Positions 43,108-53,155 of a DNA stretch of 64,000 nucleotides are shown here, piece by piece (the stretch's first letter is position 1; each line of letters opens with the position of its first letter). Both the position numbers and the translations under genes were made by a program. Origin of the DNA: Thalassospira sp. MCCC 1A01428 (GTDB taxonomy: Bacteria; Pseudomonadota; Alphaproteobacteria; Rhodospirillales; Thalassospiraceae); assembly GCF_002115825.1 (NCBI RefSeq), contig NZ_JFJZ01000019.1, forward strand, positions 1 through 64,000, in the 5' to 3' direction. The notes under the pieces are model-generated. The model was not told where the DNA came from, did no database searches, and worked only from the letters and a program-made list of their open reading frames with translations.

Positions 43108-44610
43108 ATGGTTTCAGCCCGTAAAAAAGCGGATGCCGGACACAGCGTTCACAAGATCGGTGGAACGTCCATGACACAGGTTCAGGCTGTGATGGACAAC
43201 ATTCTGGTTGGTGATCGCGACGAAAGCGCGCTTTATAATCGTATTTTTGTTGTTTCAGCCTATGGCGGCTTTACCGACTTGCTGCTTGAGAACAAGAAAA
43301 CAGGTGAAGCAGGCGTCTATCAGCTTTATGCCGGTTCGGAAACCGACTGGGCCTGGGGCGATGCCCTTAACAAGGTCGCCGATAAAATGTGCGCCCTGAA
43401 TGAAGAAATTTTCCAGGATCAGTCTGAACTGAAACTGGCCAATTCCTTTGTCCAGGAACGCGTTGAAGGCACACGTAGCTGCCTGATGGACCTGCACCGT
43501 TTGTGCAGCTTTGGCCATTTCAAACTGGAAAAGCACCTGCTGACCGTGCGTGAAATGCTTAGCGCCATTGGTGAAGCCCACAGCGCGCACAACACCATGT
43601 TGTTGCTGCGCGGCAAGGGTGTAAATGCCGTGTTTGCCGACCTTTCAGGCTGGCGTGAGCCGGAAGCATCGACGTTGGATGAACGTATTGAAAGTGTGTT
43701 CACCAACATTGACGTCAAAACCCAGATGCCAATTGTTACGGGTTATGCCCAGTGCAGCGAAGGCCTGATGAGCATTTATGGCCGTGGTTATAGCGAAGTG
43801 ACCTTTTCACGGATTGCCTGCATGACCGGGGCACATGAAGCCATCATTCATAAGGAATTCCACTTGAGCAGCGCTGATCCGCGCATTGTTGGTGAAGATG
43901 CCGTTCGTCCCATCGGGCGGACTAGTTATGATGTCGCTGATCAGCTTTCAAACATGGGGATGGAAGCCATTCATCCGCGTGCTGCCAAAGGGCTTCGCCA
44001 GAACGGTATTCCACTGCGCATTGCCAATACGTTCGAGCCGGAACATCCGGGCACCGTCATTGATGATGACTGGCACCCTGATGAAAGCCGGGTTGAAATT
44101 GTAACCGGCATCAGCACCGCCTTCGAGATCGAGGTCTATAACCAGGACATGGTTGGTGTTCCCGGAGCGGAAGAAGAGGTCCTTAGTGTTCTTAAACGCT
44201 ATAAGGTTCCCACCGTTACCAAAAACCTGAACGCCAATACCATTACGCATTACGTTTCGGCCCCACTTAAGCAGATTCGTCGTTGTGTTGAGGAAATTGA
44301 AGGTAAACAACCTGAAGCAACGGTTAAAACCCGTAAGGTTGCTATTGTTTCCGTAATTGGGGCCAATATTGATCAGCCTGGCCTGTTTGCCCGCGCTGTG
44401 GGTATCCTCGATGATGCGGGTGTTGAACTGGTCGCAAGCCATTCGCCAAGCCGTCGGGTTGATCTGCAATTTGTGGTGACTGAAAGCGATTTTAACAAAG
44501 CAATCGTGTCTCTGCATCGCGGGTTGGTTGAAGGTAAAAAAGCAACCGATACCGACGACAGCAAAAAGAAATCTTCGTCAGATAATGTTGGTGAACTGGC
44601 TGCGGCCTGA
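43108..44610 (+). CDS. ask: Ectoine-type aspartate kinase
   Basis: The 500-residue enzyme phosphorylates aspartate and supplies aspartate semialdehyde precursors to the pathway. The start VHKIGGTSMTQ is the kinase motif and two ACT domains are near the C-terminus (about residues 340-470). The protein belongs to the ectoine-operon aspartate kinase group (Ask_ect), thought to escape the usual lysine/threonine feedback. The start has an excellent AAAGGAGG site. A longer frame from 42997 overlaps ectC and is not supported. Confidence 0.95.
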   Translation: MVSARKKADAGHSVHKIGGTSMTQVQAVMDNILVGDRDESALYNRIFVVSAYGGFTDLLLENKKTGEAGVYQLYAGSETDWAWGDALNKVADKMCALNEEIFQDQSELKLANSFVQERVEGTRSCLMDLHRLCSFGHFKLEKHLLTVREMLSAIGEAHSAHNTMLLLRGKGVNAVFADLSGWREPEASTLDERIESVFTNIDVKTQMPIVTGYAQCSEGLMSIYGRGYSEVTFSRIACMTGAHEAIIHKEFHLSSADPRIVGEDAVRPIGRTSYDVADQLSNMGMEAIHPRAAKGLRQNGIPLRIANTFEPEHPGTVIDDDWHPDESRVEIVTGISTAFEIEVYNQDMVGVPGAEEEVLSVLKRYKVPTVTKNLNANTITHYVSAPLKQIRRCVEEIEGKQPEATVKTRKVAIVSVIGANIDQPGLFARAVGILDDAGVELVASHSPSRRVDLQFVVTESDFNKAIVSLHRGLVEGKKATDTDDSKKKSSSDNVGELAAA

Positions 44611-44641
44611 TCATCTATTGACGATAGAACATACAAAACAC

Positions 44642-44673
44642 AAAGCCCGCAAATTTAATTTGCGGGCTTTGTT
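44642..44673 (+). terminator. Terminator of the ectoine operon
   Basis: AAAGCCCGCAAAT and ATTTGCGGGCTTT form an almost perfect 13-base-pair stem with a TTA loop, 31 bases after the ask stop. The T-rich right arm is followed by GTT. Confidence 0.85.
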
Positions 44674-44767
44674 GCGTCCGACTTGAAGTCATCACAGCTT
44701 CACGTTACCAGCATAAAACAGATTTCTCGTCTATATGATGTGATCGAACCCAAAATGGAGTTTTCCA

Positions 44768-45592
44768 ATGCCATTGGCCGCGCTATCCCCTATGGATCAG
44801 CTATTGCAGGTTATGAAAAAACTGCGAGACCCTGAAACAGGATGCCCCTGGGACATTGAACAAAATTTTGCAACGATCGCCCCTTACACCATCGAGGAAG
44901 CATACGAAGTTGCCGATGCCATCACGGCAAATAACATGCCTGAACTGCGCGAAGAACTGGGTGATTTATTGTTACAGGTGGTTTTCCATTCGCAAATGGC
45001 CGCCGAAGAACAAATTTTTACCTTTGATGACGTCGCCCGTAGCATTACCGACAAAATGATTGCCCGGCATCCCCATGTTTTTGGCGATGATAACGCCAAA
45101 ACCCCGGACCATGTCAGCCAAAACTGGGAAAAACTTAAGGCAGAAGAACGCGCACGCAAGTCAACAGGCAATGAACAAACCAGCGCCCTGGACGGGGTTG
45201 CATCTGCCCTTCCCGCCTTGATGCGGGCCGAAAAGCTCACCAAACGTGCGGCCCGTGTCGGGTTTGACTGGCCTGACATTGAACAGGTTTTTGACAAACT
45301 AAGCGAGGAAATTGGGGAGCTTCGTGCCGAACTAACGGACACCCCCGATCATGACCGATTGGAAGATGAATTGGGCGATATGCTATTCGTGATGGCCAAC
45401 CTGGCGCGAAAAATCAATGTCGATCCCGAAGTTGCCTTGCGGCGAGCCAATTTGAAATTTACCCGTCGCTTTCAATTTATCGAACAGGAACTGGCCCGGA
45501 ACGGTAAATCAGCATCGCAGTCAAGCCTTGAAGAAATGGACATGTTGTGGGATGCCGCCAAACAACACGAACGCCGAAAAACAACCGAATAA
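44768..45592 (+). CDS. mazG: Nucleoside triphosphate pyrophosphohydrolase MazG
   Basis: The 274-residue house-cleaning enzyme hydrolyses NTPs and dNTPs to monophosphate and pyrophosphate. It has two MazG domains. The first (about residues 1-115) has LRDPETGCPWDIEQNFATIAPYTIEEAYEVADAI and LREELGDLLLQVVFH. The second (about 150-265) has AARVGFDWP, EIGELRAEL and LEDELGDMLFVMANLARK, the EExxE...ExxD metal sites. ATG at 44768 with GGAG upstream. Confidence 0.95.
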   Translation: MPLAALSPMDQLLQVMKKLRDPETGCPWDIEQNFATIAPYTIEEAYEVADAITANNMPELREELGDLLLQVVFHSQMAAEEQIFTFDDVARSITDKMIARHPHVFGDDNAKTPDHVSQNWEKLKAEERARKSTGNEQTSALDGVASALPALMRAEKLTKRAARVGFDWPDIEQVFDKLSEEIGELRAELTDTPDHDRLEDELGDMLFVMANLARKINVDPEVALRRANLKFTRRFQFIEQELARNGKSASQSSLEEMDMLWDAAKQHERRKTTE

Positions 45593-45634
45593 TCAAAAGA
45601 ACGATTGAATCTGGCCTTTAAGTGAGCAACCCGG

Positions 45635-45702
45635 AACAAGTGCTTTCACATGAATAAGCCCGGACATTTGCAGGCGGGTTCCCGATACAGCACTTGTTTT
45701 TA
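45635..45702 (+). terminator. Structured terminator after mazG
   Basis: AACAAGTGCT (45635-45644) and AGCACTTGTT (45689-45698) form a perfect ten-base-pair outer stem. An inner CCCG/CGGG stem and a run TTTT-A-TT follow, so it is likely a large terminator; a small stable RNA is also possible. Confidence 0.6.
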
Positions 45703-45966
45703 TTGGCATCTGGCTTCCTGTTACCCGGCCCCGCCGGTTGCCATCTTGTCGGCCATAGGGCAAATTTAACCCTGTCGTCTATCTGACATGCTCACTCTCC
45801 GGCAATTTTTCCCTTATCCGGGACACTGGCAGGGATATACCTGCGTTCCCATTTTTATCACCGCTTAAATCTGCCCCGTAACAACACGCTTGCGCCCGGG
45901 GCGTTGGCGATCCCAGGAATTACATTAATTTTTCAGATACTTACGGGGATTCTTACCGGTGAAAGA
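45703..45966. other. Gap between mazG terminator and the convergent gene
   Basis: No gene, tRNA or repeat could be recognised here. With the preceding terminator the whole gene-free stretch is about 370 bases. Confidence 0.5.
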
Positions 45967-46797
45967 TCAGGATTTTTTACCGAAAACCGGTAATAACAAG
46001 GTATTTATTTCGTCCCATAGCTCCGGTGTGGCAGCACATATCAGGGCTGGCGCGTCACCTTCAGCCCGATAGTCAGAAGCTGGCTTTTGCGCGGAAATAT
46101 ACCGGGCAACGCCCCCGGCCTCACGTACCAGTAATGTTCCAGGTGCATGATCCCAGGGTTTCAAAGTGCGATAAGCACAAAAATCATATTGCCCCTGAGC
46201 AATTTCCTGATATTCGGCCCCACAACACGAATAATGAGATATTTTTTCAAAAAAGTCGTGGTGTCCGTGTGATTTTATCAACCGATCCCGGACATAGGAT
46301 ATTAAAAAGCCCCGTGCATTTTGCGCATGCGTGACGTTTTTTCGCACAGAAACAGCGTGTCCGTTATGAAAGGTGCCACTCCCCTGCTCGGCCACAGTAA
46401 CATCGCCACTAATCGGGTCTATAATCCATGCTGCAACTGTTTTTCCACCCCGATACAGCGCCAGCATGGAACGAAACGGTTGCCGATGATGGGCAAAATT
46501 TTTGGTCCCATCAACCGGGTCAATAATCCAGATTGGGTCATTACCGGCAAACACCCGGTCCTGCAATGATGGATCATGATGGGCGGCCTCTTCCCCCAGC
46601 GCGACACTACCTGGCAATAATGACGTCAAACGTTGGGTTAAAACGCGCTCGGCCTCGGTATCTGCAATGGTAACAAGGTCGAGCGCATGTGTTTTGACAT
46701 CGATATCAACGGCATCAAGCTGCCCGAAACGCGGAGCAATTTCTTCGGCGGCGACTTCGCGGATGATAGCGGTAACCTTGTCTATATCCGGTGTCAT
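45967..46797 (-). CDS. Inositol monophosphatase family protein
   Basis: The 276-residue enzyme has the lithium-sensitive phosphatase motifs: ALGEEA (first metal site), DPVDGTKNFAHHRQPF (second) and the C-terminal KPWDHAPGTLLVREAGG. It removes phosphate from inositol phosphate, histidinol phosphate, nucleotide 3'-phosphate or similar substrates; which one cannot be told. The ATG at 46797 is preceded by an AGGA site; GTG at 46800 is also in frame. Confidence 0.88.
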   Translation of the reverse strand: MTPDIDKVTAIIREVAAEEIAPRFGQLDAVDIDVKTHALDLVTIADTEAERVLTQRLTSLLPGSVALGEEAAHHDPSLQDRVFAGNDPIWIIDPVDGTKNFAHHRQPFRSMLALYRGGKTVAAWIIDPISGDVTVAEQGSGTFHNGHAVSVRKNVTHAQNARGFLISYVRDRLIKSHGHHDFFEKISHYSCCGAEYQEIAQGQYDFCAYRTLKPWDHAPGTLLVREAGGVARYISAQKPASDYRAEGDAPALICAATPELWDEINTLLLPVFGKKS

Positions 46798-46826
46798 CAC
46801 TTTAAAAATCCTGCGTCGTTATCGGG

Positions 46827-48206
46827 TTACACGGAATAAAGGTCCAAGCCGTTTTTCTGGCACCAGTCGTCAAACTTTCCAACACGGGTTTCGTCAAGCC
46901 GGATTTCGATGCTGATACCATCATCGCCTTCAATACGGTTCAACACTTCACCCTGTTGATAAAGCCCGGCCAGTGCTTTGCCATTTGCATAAGGAACCAG
47001 CACCTGAAACACCGGCATTTCAGCCGTGAGACGGTTTTCGATCAGTTGCAACAGATCCTGGCAATTTTTGCCTGTCAGGGCAGAAACAACCATGGTGTTT
47101 TCGGTGCGATTGCTAAGCTCGTGTACGGCCAGCGCATCTTCCTCGGTTAGAAGATCCGCCTTGTTCAGGGCCTCCACAAGTTCGGCACCATCAATCACCT
47201 GCTGCAGCCCCAGTTCCTTGAGAACTTCTAACACGTCCTGCTTTTGCGCATCGGTTTCAGGAGAAGACACATCACGGACGTGAACAATCAGGTCCGCTTC
47301 CAGAACTTCTTCCAGTGTCGCCCGAAATGCCGCAACCAGATCGTGCGGCAAGTCAGACACGAAACCAACAGTATCAGACAAAATCACCTTGCGACCACTG
47401 GGCAGTTCCAGCCCCCGCATGGTCGGGTCAAGGGTTGCGAACAACATGTCCTCAACAAAAACATCCGACCGGGTAAGACGGTTAAATAATGTCGATTTCC
47501 CCGCGTTGGTGTAACCAACCAAAGCCACAATCGGGTAAGGCACCCGACGACGCGCCTTGCGGTGCAAATCGCGGGTCCGTTTAACCTCTTCAAGCTCACG
47601 GCGCAGTTTTGCCAGCTTGTCGCCGATCAAACGACGGTCAATTTCGATTTGTCGTTCACCAGGACCAGCCAAAAAGCCCCGACCGCCACGCTGGCGTTCA
47701 AGGTGGGTCCAGGTTCGAACCAGACGGGATCGTTGATAACTTAACAAGGCCAGCTGAACCTGCAAGCTACCTTCACGGGTTTGCGCCCGGTTGGCAAAAA
47801 TTTCCAGGATCAGGCCAGTGCGATCAATGACCTTGGCTTTCCATGAACGTTCAAGGTTACGTTGCTGGATTGGTGTTAACTGACCATTGACCATGATCAG
47901 GTCTGCTTCTTCGTCACGGATCCACTCGCCGATTTTATCGACGGTACCCGTGCCAAAAAGGGTTGCCGGACGAGGTTTCGCAATAGAGACGATTTCCGCC
48001 CCTGCGACCTCGAAATCCAGCGCACCGGTTAAATTTACGGCCTCGTCAAGGCGCGACTGTGAATCACGCCAGGCAGAAGCGGCATCCATACGTTTGGGAT
48101 CCGGGTGGATCACCAAGACGCGGGGGCGTGCGTCTTCTTCGTCCACCCCCGATGTCAGTGTTTCGTCAGCTATTTTCTTCGTCCGTTGCAGGCTGGCTTG
48201 GATCAA
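46827..48206 (-). CDS. hflX: Ribosome-associated GTPase HflX
   Basis: The 459-residue GTPase splits stalled or heat-damaged ribosomes. It has an N-terminal HflX domain ([10 protein letters not shown] ... FGTGTVDKI), a helical region ([21 protein letters not shown]) and a G domain with [17 protein letters not shown] and NKADL. The start shown is a TTG inside the hfq 3' end (41-base overlap) and without clear binding site; GTG at 48146 is an alternative. It follows hfq as in many proteobacteria. Confidence 0.92.
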   Translation of the reverse strand: MIQASLQRTKKIADETLTSGVDEEDARPRVLVIHPDPKRMDAASAWRDSQSRLDEAVNLTGALDFEVAGAEIVSIAKPRPATLFGTGTVDKIGEWIRDEEADLIMVNGQLTPIQQRNLERSWKAKVIDRTGLILEIFANRAQTREGSLQVQLALLSYQRSRLVRTWTHLERQRGGRGFLAGPGERQIEIDRRLIGDKLAKLRRELEEVKRTRDLHRKARRRVPYPIVALVGYTNAGKSTLFNRLTRSDVFVEDMLFATLDPTMRGLELPSGRKVILSDTVGFVSDLPHDLVAAFRATLEEVLEADLIVHVRDVSSPETDAQKQDVLEVLKELGLQQVIDGAELVEALNKADLLTEEDALAVHELSNRTENTMVVSALTGKNCQDLLQLIENRLTAEMPVFQVLVPYANGKALAGLYQQGEVLNRIEGDDGISIEIRLDETRVGKFDDWCQKNGLDLYSV

Positions 48207-48423
48207 ACAGTTTAATTGGCGTCGTCGGCATTACCGTCGAAATCGCGTGTTTGTAAACAAGCTGTGTGTGGGCATCGCGCCGCAGCAAAACAGAAAAATT
48301 GTCAAACCAGGTAATAATACCCTGCAATTTGACTCCGTTGACCAGAAATACGGTAACCGGCGTTTTGTTTTTACGGCAATAATTCAGGAATACGTCCTGA
48401 ACATTTTGTGATTTTTCCGCCAT
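48166..48423 (-). CDS. hfq: RNA chaperone Hfq
   Basis: The 85-residue hexameric RNA-binding protein has the Sm1 motif ([39 protein letters not shown]) and the Sm2 motif (KHAISTVMP). It pairs small RNAs with their targets. The last 41 bases overlap the annotated hflX start. Confidence 0.97.
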   Translation of the reverse strand: MAEKSQNVQDVFLNYCRKNKTPVTVFLVNGVKLQGIITWFDNFSVLLRRDAHTQLVYKHAISTVMPTTPIKLFDPSQPATDEENS

Positions 48424-48546
48424 TGGTTAGACCTAGCCTTCTTTTATGAGCGTTTTTTTGGTTTTGGGCGGTCAAGGAAAATACCGAACCGTTAGTCCTT
48501 AATGGAATTTACGGTTCGCGTCCCACCTTCTTATGACCTGGTGAAA

Positions 48547-49230
48547 CTATAAGGCTTTCCTTAAGTGTTTTACAACCCCTGCAAGCTCTTCGCAATCAGG
48601 GAAATGCCAATCAGGGCAAAAAGCTGCGGTTTCTGCGGCATCAGCACCACCGGTTACTTCATCGCCAACAATAATTGCAACCGCCCCGGCATTGCGTGCG
48701 CACTGGATATCAACCACGCTATCGCCGACAAACCACAGAGTCCCACCTTGCATTGCAGCATTTTTACCTAACGCCATATGAACCGGGTCCAGGGCGGGTT
48801 TGTCGTTGATTGCATCTGTCGCACCAACCTGTTCACTAAAAAAGTGCCCCCATTCCAGATGGGCAACTTCGGCACGCAAAAAGTCACCGTGTTTATTGCT
48901 GACAATCGCGGTGTAGATTCCGGCATCCTTTAAGGCCAGCAACAGGTCATGCGCGCCCTTTAAAGGGCTAAGTTTTTCCAGATGAATATTGTGAAAATGC
49001 TCATAAAAACGATCCTTGGCTTTTTCCCAATCATCGCCAAACAAAGCCGGAAAACTGTCCCGCAAGGATCGGGCCACGCGAACATGCGCTTCTTCCATTG
49101 TCCAGCGTTCCAGTCCGTAATCGTCAAAGGTCAGGTTCAATGCCACAAGAATGGGCCCCCAACTGTCAACAAGGGTGTTATCCCAATCGAACAAAACAGC
49201 ATCGGGACGTGACAAGGAATTTTCTGGCAT
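48547..49230 (-). CDS. HAD family phosphatase (Gph-like)
   Basis: The 227-residue haloacid dehalogenase has DWDNTLVDSW (motif I nucleophile), IVSNKHGDFL (motif II), a lysine in NDKPALDP and GDSVVDIQCARNAGAVAIIV (motifs III/IV). The helical cap after motif I is typical of phosphoglycolate phosphatase-like enzymes. Substrate not assignable. Confidence 0.85.
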   Translation of the reverse strand: MPENSLSRPDAVLFDWDNTLVDSWGPILVALNLTFDDYGLERWTMEEAHVRVARSLRDSFPALFGDDWEKAKDRFYEHFHNIHLEKLSPLKGAHDLLLALKDAGIYTAIVSNKHGDFLRAEVAHLEWGHFFSEQVGATDAINDKPALDPVHMALGKNAAMQGGTLWFVGDSVVDIQCARNAGAVAIIVGDEVTGGADAAETAAFCPDWHFPDCEELAGVVKHLRKAL

Positions 49231-49329
49231 AATAATATTTTCAGTTCATTAGGATAAAAATATAACCAACTACATAAACAAGGCAGCCACATGAAAATGC
49301 TTTTTCCGCGCTGCTATCATCATTGAAAG

Positions 49330-50205
49330 TCAGTCTGTTGATCTGGTACGTGCATCGTTTGCCAGTTGGTCCATGGCATCGAAATAGGCATCCCGCAGGG
49401 TTTTGCCAACCGGGCCAATTTCCCCGTTGCTAATCGCAACATTGTCAATTTTCCAAACTGGCATCACAAATGTACTGGCACTTGAAACAAAGGCTTCTCG
49501 CGCATTTTGGGCTTCTTCAACACTAAACGCCCGTTCTTCAAATTTGAAACCGTTTTCTTTGGCAAATTCAATAATTGCCATCCGGGTAATGCCACGCAGG
49601 ATATTATGATCGGCCTGTCGGGTAACAATCACGTTATCTTTCGTCACAATCCACGCATTGGATGAAGCACCTTCGGTTACATACCCGTCGGCATCAACTT
49701 GCCATGCTTCAAAGGCACCCGCTTCCTTCGCCTTTTGTTTCGCCAATGTGGCTGGCAACAAGGCAACCGTTTTAATATCGCGGCGGGCCCAGCGTTGGTC
49801 TGGCGTTGTTATAACAGTAACAGCCTTAACATCACGTCCCGGGAATTTCTTGTTACGCGCGGTGATCACAAGGGTTGGTGCCGCAGCAAAAGGAAACGGA
49901 AAATCACGGGGCGCAACGCCACGGGTAACCTGAAAATAAACCAGCCCTTCGCGAACCAGATTAAGCCGCACCATGCGACGCAAAATCTGGGCAAGTGCCG
50001 CACGGGCAAGGGGCATAGCAATGCGCAATTCATCAAGCGATCGTTCCAGGCGGTCCAGATGCCCCTGCTCGTCGATCAGTTGGCCCTTATAAACCGCGAC
50101 CACCTCGTACACACCGTCGGCGAACTGAAAGCCACGGTCTTCAACATGGACCGACGCCTCGGAATGTGGAACATAGCGACCGTTGACATAGGCAATACGC
50201 GACAT
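49330..50205 (-). CDS. dat: D-amino acid aminotransferase
   Basis: The 291-residue fold-type IV PLP enzyme has the D-amino acid transaminase pattern: GRYVPHSEASVHVEDRGFQFADGVYEV and IKTVALLPATLAKQKAKEAGAFEAW, the latter holding the cofactor lysine. TEGASSNAWIV and ILRGITRM follow. It makes D-glutamate or D-alanine by transamination for peptidoglycan. AAGGG lies just upstream; ATG at 50208 is also possible. It lies between trkA and hfq. Confidence 0.9.
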   Translation of the reverse strand: MSRIAYVNGRYVPHSEASVHVEDRGFQFADGVYEVVAVYKGQLIDEQGHLDRLERSLDELRIAMPLARAALAQILRRMVRLNLVREGLVYFQVTRGVAPRDFPFPFAAAPTLVITARNKKFPGRDVKAVTVITTPDQRWARRDIKTVALLPATLAKQKAKEAGAFEAWQVDADGYVTEGASSNAWIVTKDNVIVTRQADHNILRGITRMAIIEFAKENGFKFEERAFSVEEAQNAREAFVSSASTFVMPVWKIDNVAISNGEIGPVGKTLRDAYFDAMDQLANDARTRSTD

Positions 50206-50289
50206 CATTCACCCTTTAAAATCTAAAAACGCGGCAGAACAACCCAATAACGATCATCCGCCCTGCTCTGCTTGCCATTCACTAATGAC

Positions 50290-51669
50290 CTAGAAATATT
50301 CCAGCCGAACGGCAAACATCTTTTCAACTTTCTTGATCTGTTCGGAGCCAGAGAACACAACGATACGATCATTGGCTTCGATCACTGTATTGGCACGCGG
50401 CATGACCACTTTGTCGTCACGTAAAATGGCACCAAACACAACACCAGGCGGCATCGCAATATCCTTGATCGCCTTGCCCACAATCGGGGCTGTTTCAAGG
50501 GCCTCGGCCTCCAGCACCTCACCAAATCCTTCTGACAGGCTGTGAACAGCGCGAATGCGCCCCCGGCGCACATGTTGCAAAATGGTCGAAACCGTTGTCA
50601 TACGCGGGCTGATCACCACATCGACGCCCAGTTCGGAAACCAGGGAGGTATAGGTACTTTTATTGACCAGTGTCAGCGCACGAGGGCACCCATACCGTTT
50701 GGCCAGCAATGACGACAAAATGTTTGTTTCATCATCATTGGTCAGGGCGACGACGGCCTCGGCGTTGGCAACGTTGGCTTCTTCCAGCAATTCCGGGTCC
50801 AGAACATCCCCGCACAGAACAACACTTTTCTTGGGCAGTTTCTGGGCGACAAATCGCGCACGTTCAGGATCAGATTCGATCAGGCGCGTTGTAACACCGG
50901 GAAAGTTATTGTTGATTTCCTCGGCCAGGAACAAGGCAATATTACCGCCGCCAAAAATCACGATCCGGCGAGCTTCCGGGTCTTCGTGACCAAAGGCAGA
51001 CATGGCCCGGTCAACCTGATCACTTGATACCGCCAAATACACCAGATCGCCCGCCAGCATCTGATCTTCGCCTTTGGGGTAAACCGGTTTGTCATTACGG
51101 ATCATGCCCATGATCGAAATATTCAAATCCGGGAATAGCTGGTGTAACTGACGCAAGGGGGTATTGATAACCGGGCAATCTTCATTGCAGCGTAAGCCAA
51201 GGATTTTAACCTTGTCATCCGCAAACGGGATCATATCAAACGCACCCGGCGCCCGCAGGCGCCGTGCAACCGCACGTGCCACTTCCATTTCCGGGGAAAT
51301 TACCACATCAATCGGTAATTTTTCACGGCCGAATAACCCGGCCCATTCAGGCTGCAGATAGGTTTGGCTACGAATTCGGGCAATTTTAGTGGGTACATTA
51401 AACAATGAATGCGCCACCTGGCAGGCCGTCATGTTTACTTCATCGGCAAATGTCACTGCAATCAGCATATCGGCTTCATCTGCGCCGGCCTGTTGCAACA
51501 CATCGGGGTGCGAACCAAAGCCGATAATACCCTTAACCTCAAGCGTGTCTGAAATCTTGCGGATCAGTTCTTCGGACTGGTCGATAACCGTTACATCGTT
51601 TTGTTCGGCAGCAAGATATTTGGCAATGTGGAAGCCCACCTGCCCCGCGCCACAAATGATGACTTTCAT
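50290..51669 (-). CDS. trkA: Trk potassium uptake regulatory subunit TrkA
   Basis: The 459-residue cytoplasmic protein has two RCK units. The first begins IICGAGQVGFHIAKYLAAEQNDVTVID, the second IFGGGNIALFLAEEINNNF, each a Rossmann NAD-binding fold, followed by TrkA-C domains. It binds to the TrkH/TrkG pore and gates potassium uptake. It lies 46 bases downstream of ntrX. Confidence 0.95.
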   Translation of the reverse strand: MKVIICGAGQVGFHIAKYLAAEQNDVTVIDQSEELIRKISDTLEVKGIIGFGSHPDVLQQAGADEADMLIAVTFADEVNMTACQVAHSLFNVPTKIARIRSQTYLQPEWAGLFGREKLPIDVVISPEMEVARAVARRLRAPGAFDMIPFADDKVKILGLRCNEDCPVINTPLRQLHQLFPDLNISIMGMIRNDKPVYPKGEDQMLAGDLVYLAVSSDQVDRAMSAFGHEDPEARRIVIFGGGNIALFLAEEINNNFPGVTTRLIESDPERARFVAQKLPKKSVVLCGDVLDPELLEEANVANAEAVVALTNDDETNILSSLLAKRYGCPRALTLVNKSTYTSLVSELGVDVVISPRMTTVSTILQHVRRGRIRAVHSLSEGFGEVLEAEALETAPIVGKAIKDIAMPPGVVFGAILRDDKVVMPRANTVIEANDRIVVFSGSEQIKKVEKMFAVRLEYF

Positions 51670-51714
51670 TTAGATCTTTCTCCTGATCAAAAGCCTGCTG
51701 GCATTAATCGCGTA

Positions 51715-53100
51715 TCAATCACCAACGCGATCACCATAAATGCCAAGGCTTTTGAGCTTTCTGTGCAGGGCGGAACGCTCCATCCCGATAAAATTGGCAG
51801 TTTTAGAAATATTCCCGCCAAACCTGTCGACCTGAGTTTGAAGATATTCCTTTTCAAACAGTTCCCGTGCTTCACGCAACGGCAATGCCATAATCTCACT
51901 GGTTTTATCAAATGCCAGGGACTCAGGCATATCGGAAAAAAGTTCGCTGGGCAGCATCTTGCCGCTGATCATTTGTCCGTTTTCGCCAGGCGACATGATC
52001 ATCAGTCGTTCAATGACGTTTTTAAGCTGACGCACATTTCCCGGCCAGTCATAAGCATGCAACGCAGCTATGGCTTCGGGCGATAGCTTCCGCCGGGGAA
52101 GACCGGTTGCATCGGCATAGCGCGATAAAAAATAGTCTGCCAGTTCAGGGATATCATCGCGGCGCGCTATCAGGGGTGGCACATCCAGCGGCACCACATT
52201 AAGCCGGTAATACAAATCCTGGCGGAATTTTTGTTCTTCGATTTTTTCTTCAAGATCGCGCGATGTCGTTGCAATTACCCGCACATCAACACTAACCGGG
52301 GTTGATCCCCCAACCCGGACAAAGGTTTGATCCTGCAAAACACGAACGATCTTACCCTGAGTTTCAAGGGGCATATCTGCCACCTCATCAAGCAGCAAAG
52401 TGCCGCCGTGGGCGATTTCCATCATGCCTGTGCGTGCATCGCGAGTGGCATTACCAACGGCCCCAAACAGCGATTCTTCCATTGTTTCGGGCGAAATATT
52501 AGCACAATTAAGCACCACGAAAGGTCCATTCGCACGGGCCGAACTGCGATGCACCAGCCGGGCAACCACTTCCTTGCCTGTACCGGCCGGGCCGGCAATC
52601 AAAATGCGGCTACCTGTGCGGGCAACCCGTTCAATTGCCTGGCGTAAATTGGAAATAACCGGTGTTTTCCCCACCAGTTCCACATCGCCACCCGCCCGTA
52701 AAGTAAGTTCGCGGTTTTCGCGGCGCAAACGCGCATCTTCGATAGCGCGCTCAACAACAAGCAGCAAACGTTCGGTATTAAACGGCTTTTCTATAAAATC
52801 GTAAGCGCCATTACGTGATGCTTCAAGGGCCGTTTCAATATTACCATGCCCCGAAATCATCACAACGGGGACTTCGGGATGTTCACGCTGGATCAGCTTT
52901 AAGGTTTCAATGCCATCATGCTCGCTGGCTTCCATCCAGATATCAAGAATAACAAGGGTCGGCCGCCGAGCAGCAACCTCGGACAATGCCTGCTGACTGG
53001 AGCCAGCGGCACGTGTCGTATAACCTTCGTCTTCCAGAATGCCTGCAATGAGCGACCGGATGTCTTCTTCATCGTCGACGATCAATATATCGTGCGCCAT
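51715..53100 (-). CDS. ntrX: Nitrogen response regulator NtrX
   Basis: The 461-residue regulator has a receiver domain (phosphoacceptor D53 in LVILDIWM), an AAA+ domain (Walker A IAGPAGTGKEVVARL, LLLDEVADMPLETQ) and a C-terminal Fis-type HTH (GGNISKTANFIGMERSALHRKLKSLG). The sigma-54 contact motif GAFTGA is missing: after ESLFG comes AVGNATRDARTG. This matches other NtrX proteins, which seem to act without sigma-54. It is the partner of NtrY coded upstream. Confidence 0.95.
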   Translation of the reverse strand: MAHDILIVDDEEDIRSLIAGILEDEGYTTRAAGSSQQALSEVAARRPTLVILDIWMEASEHDGIETLKLIQREHPEVPVVMISGHGNIETALEASRNGAYDFIEKPFNTERLLLVVERAIEDARLRRENRELTLRAGGDVELVGKTPVISNLRQAIERVARTGSRILIAGPAGTGKEVVARLVHRSSARANGPFVVLNCANISPETMEESLFGAVGNATRDARTGMMEIAHGGTLLLDEVADMPLETQGKIVRVLQDQTFVRVGGSTPVSVDVRVIATTSRDLEEKIEEQKFRQDLYYRLNVVPLDVPPLIARRDDIPELADYFLSRYADATGLPRRKLSPEAIAALHAYDWPGNVRQLKNVIERLMIMSPGENGQMISGKMLPSELFSDMPESLAFDKTSEIMALPLREARELFEKEYLQTQVDRFGGNISKTANFIGMERSALHRKLKSLGIYGDRVGD

Positions 53101-53155
53101 GTTTCGACAGTAACCTTGGTGTTTCTAATTCATTGTTGTGCGGGATCGACCTGAT

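Noticed and set aside
43108-44610. A longer aspartate kinase start at 42997
   Set aside because: It would overlap ectC and adds 37 residues without likeness; AAAGGAGG stands directly before the ATG at 43108.
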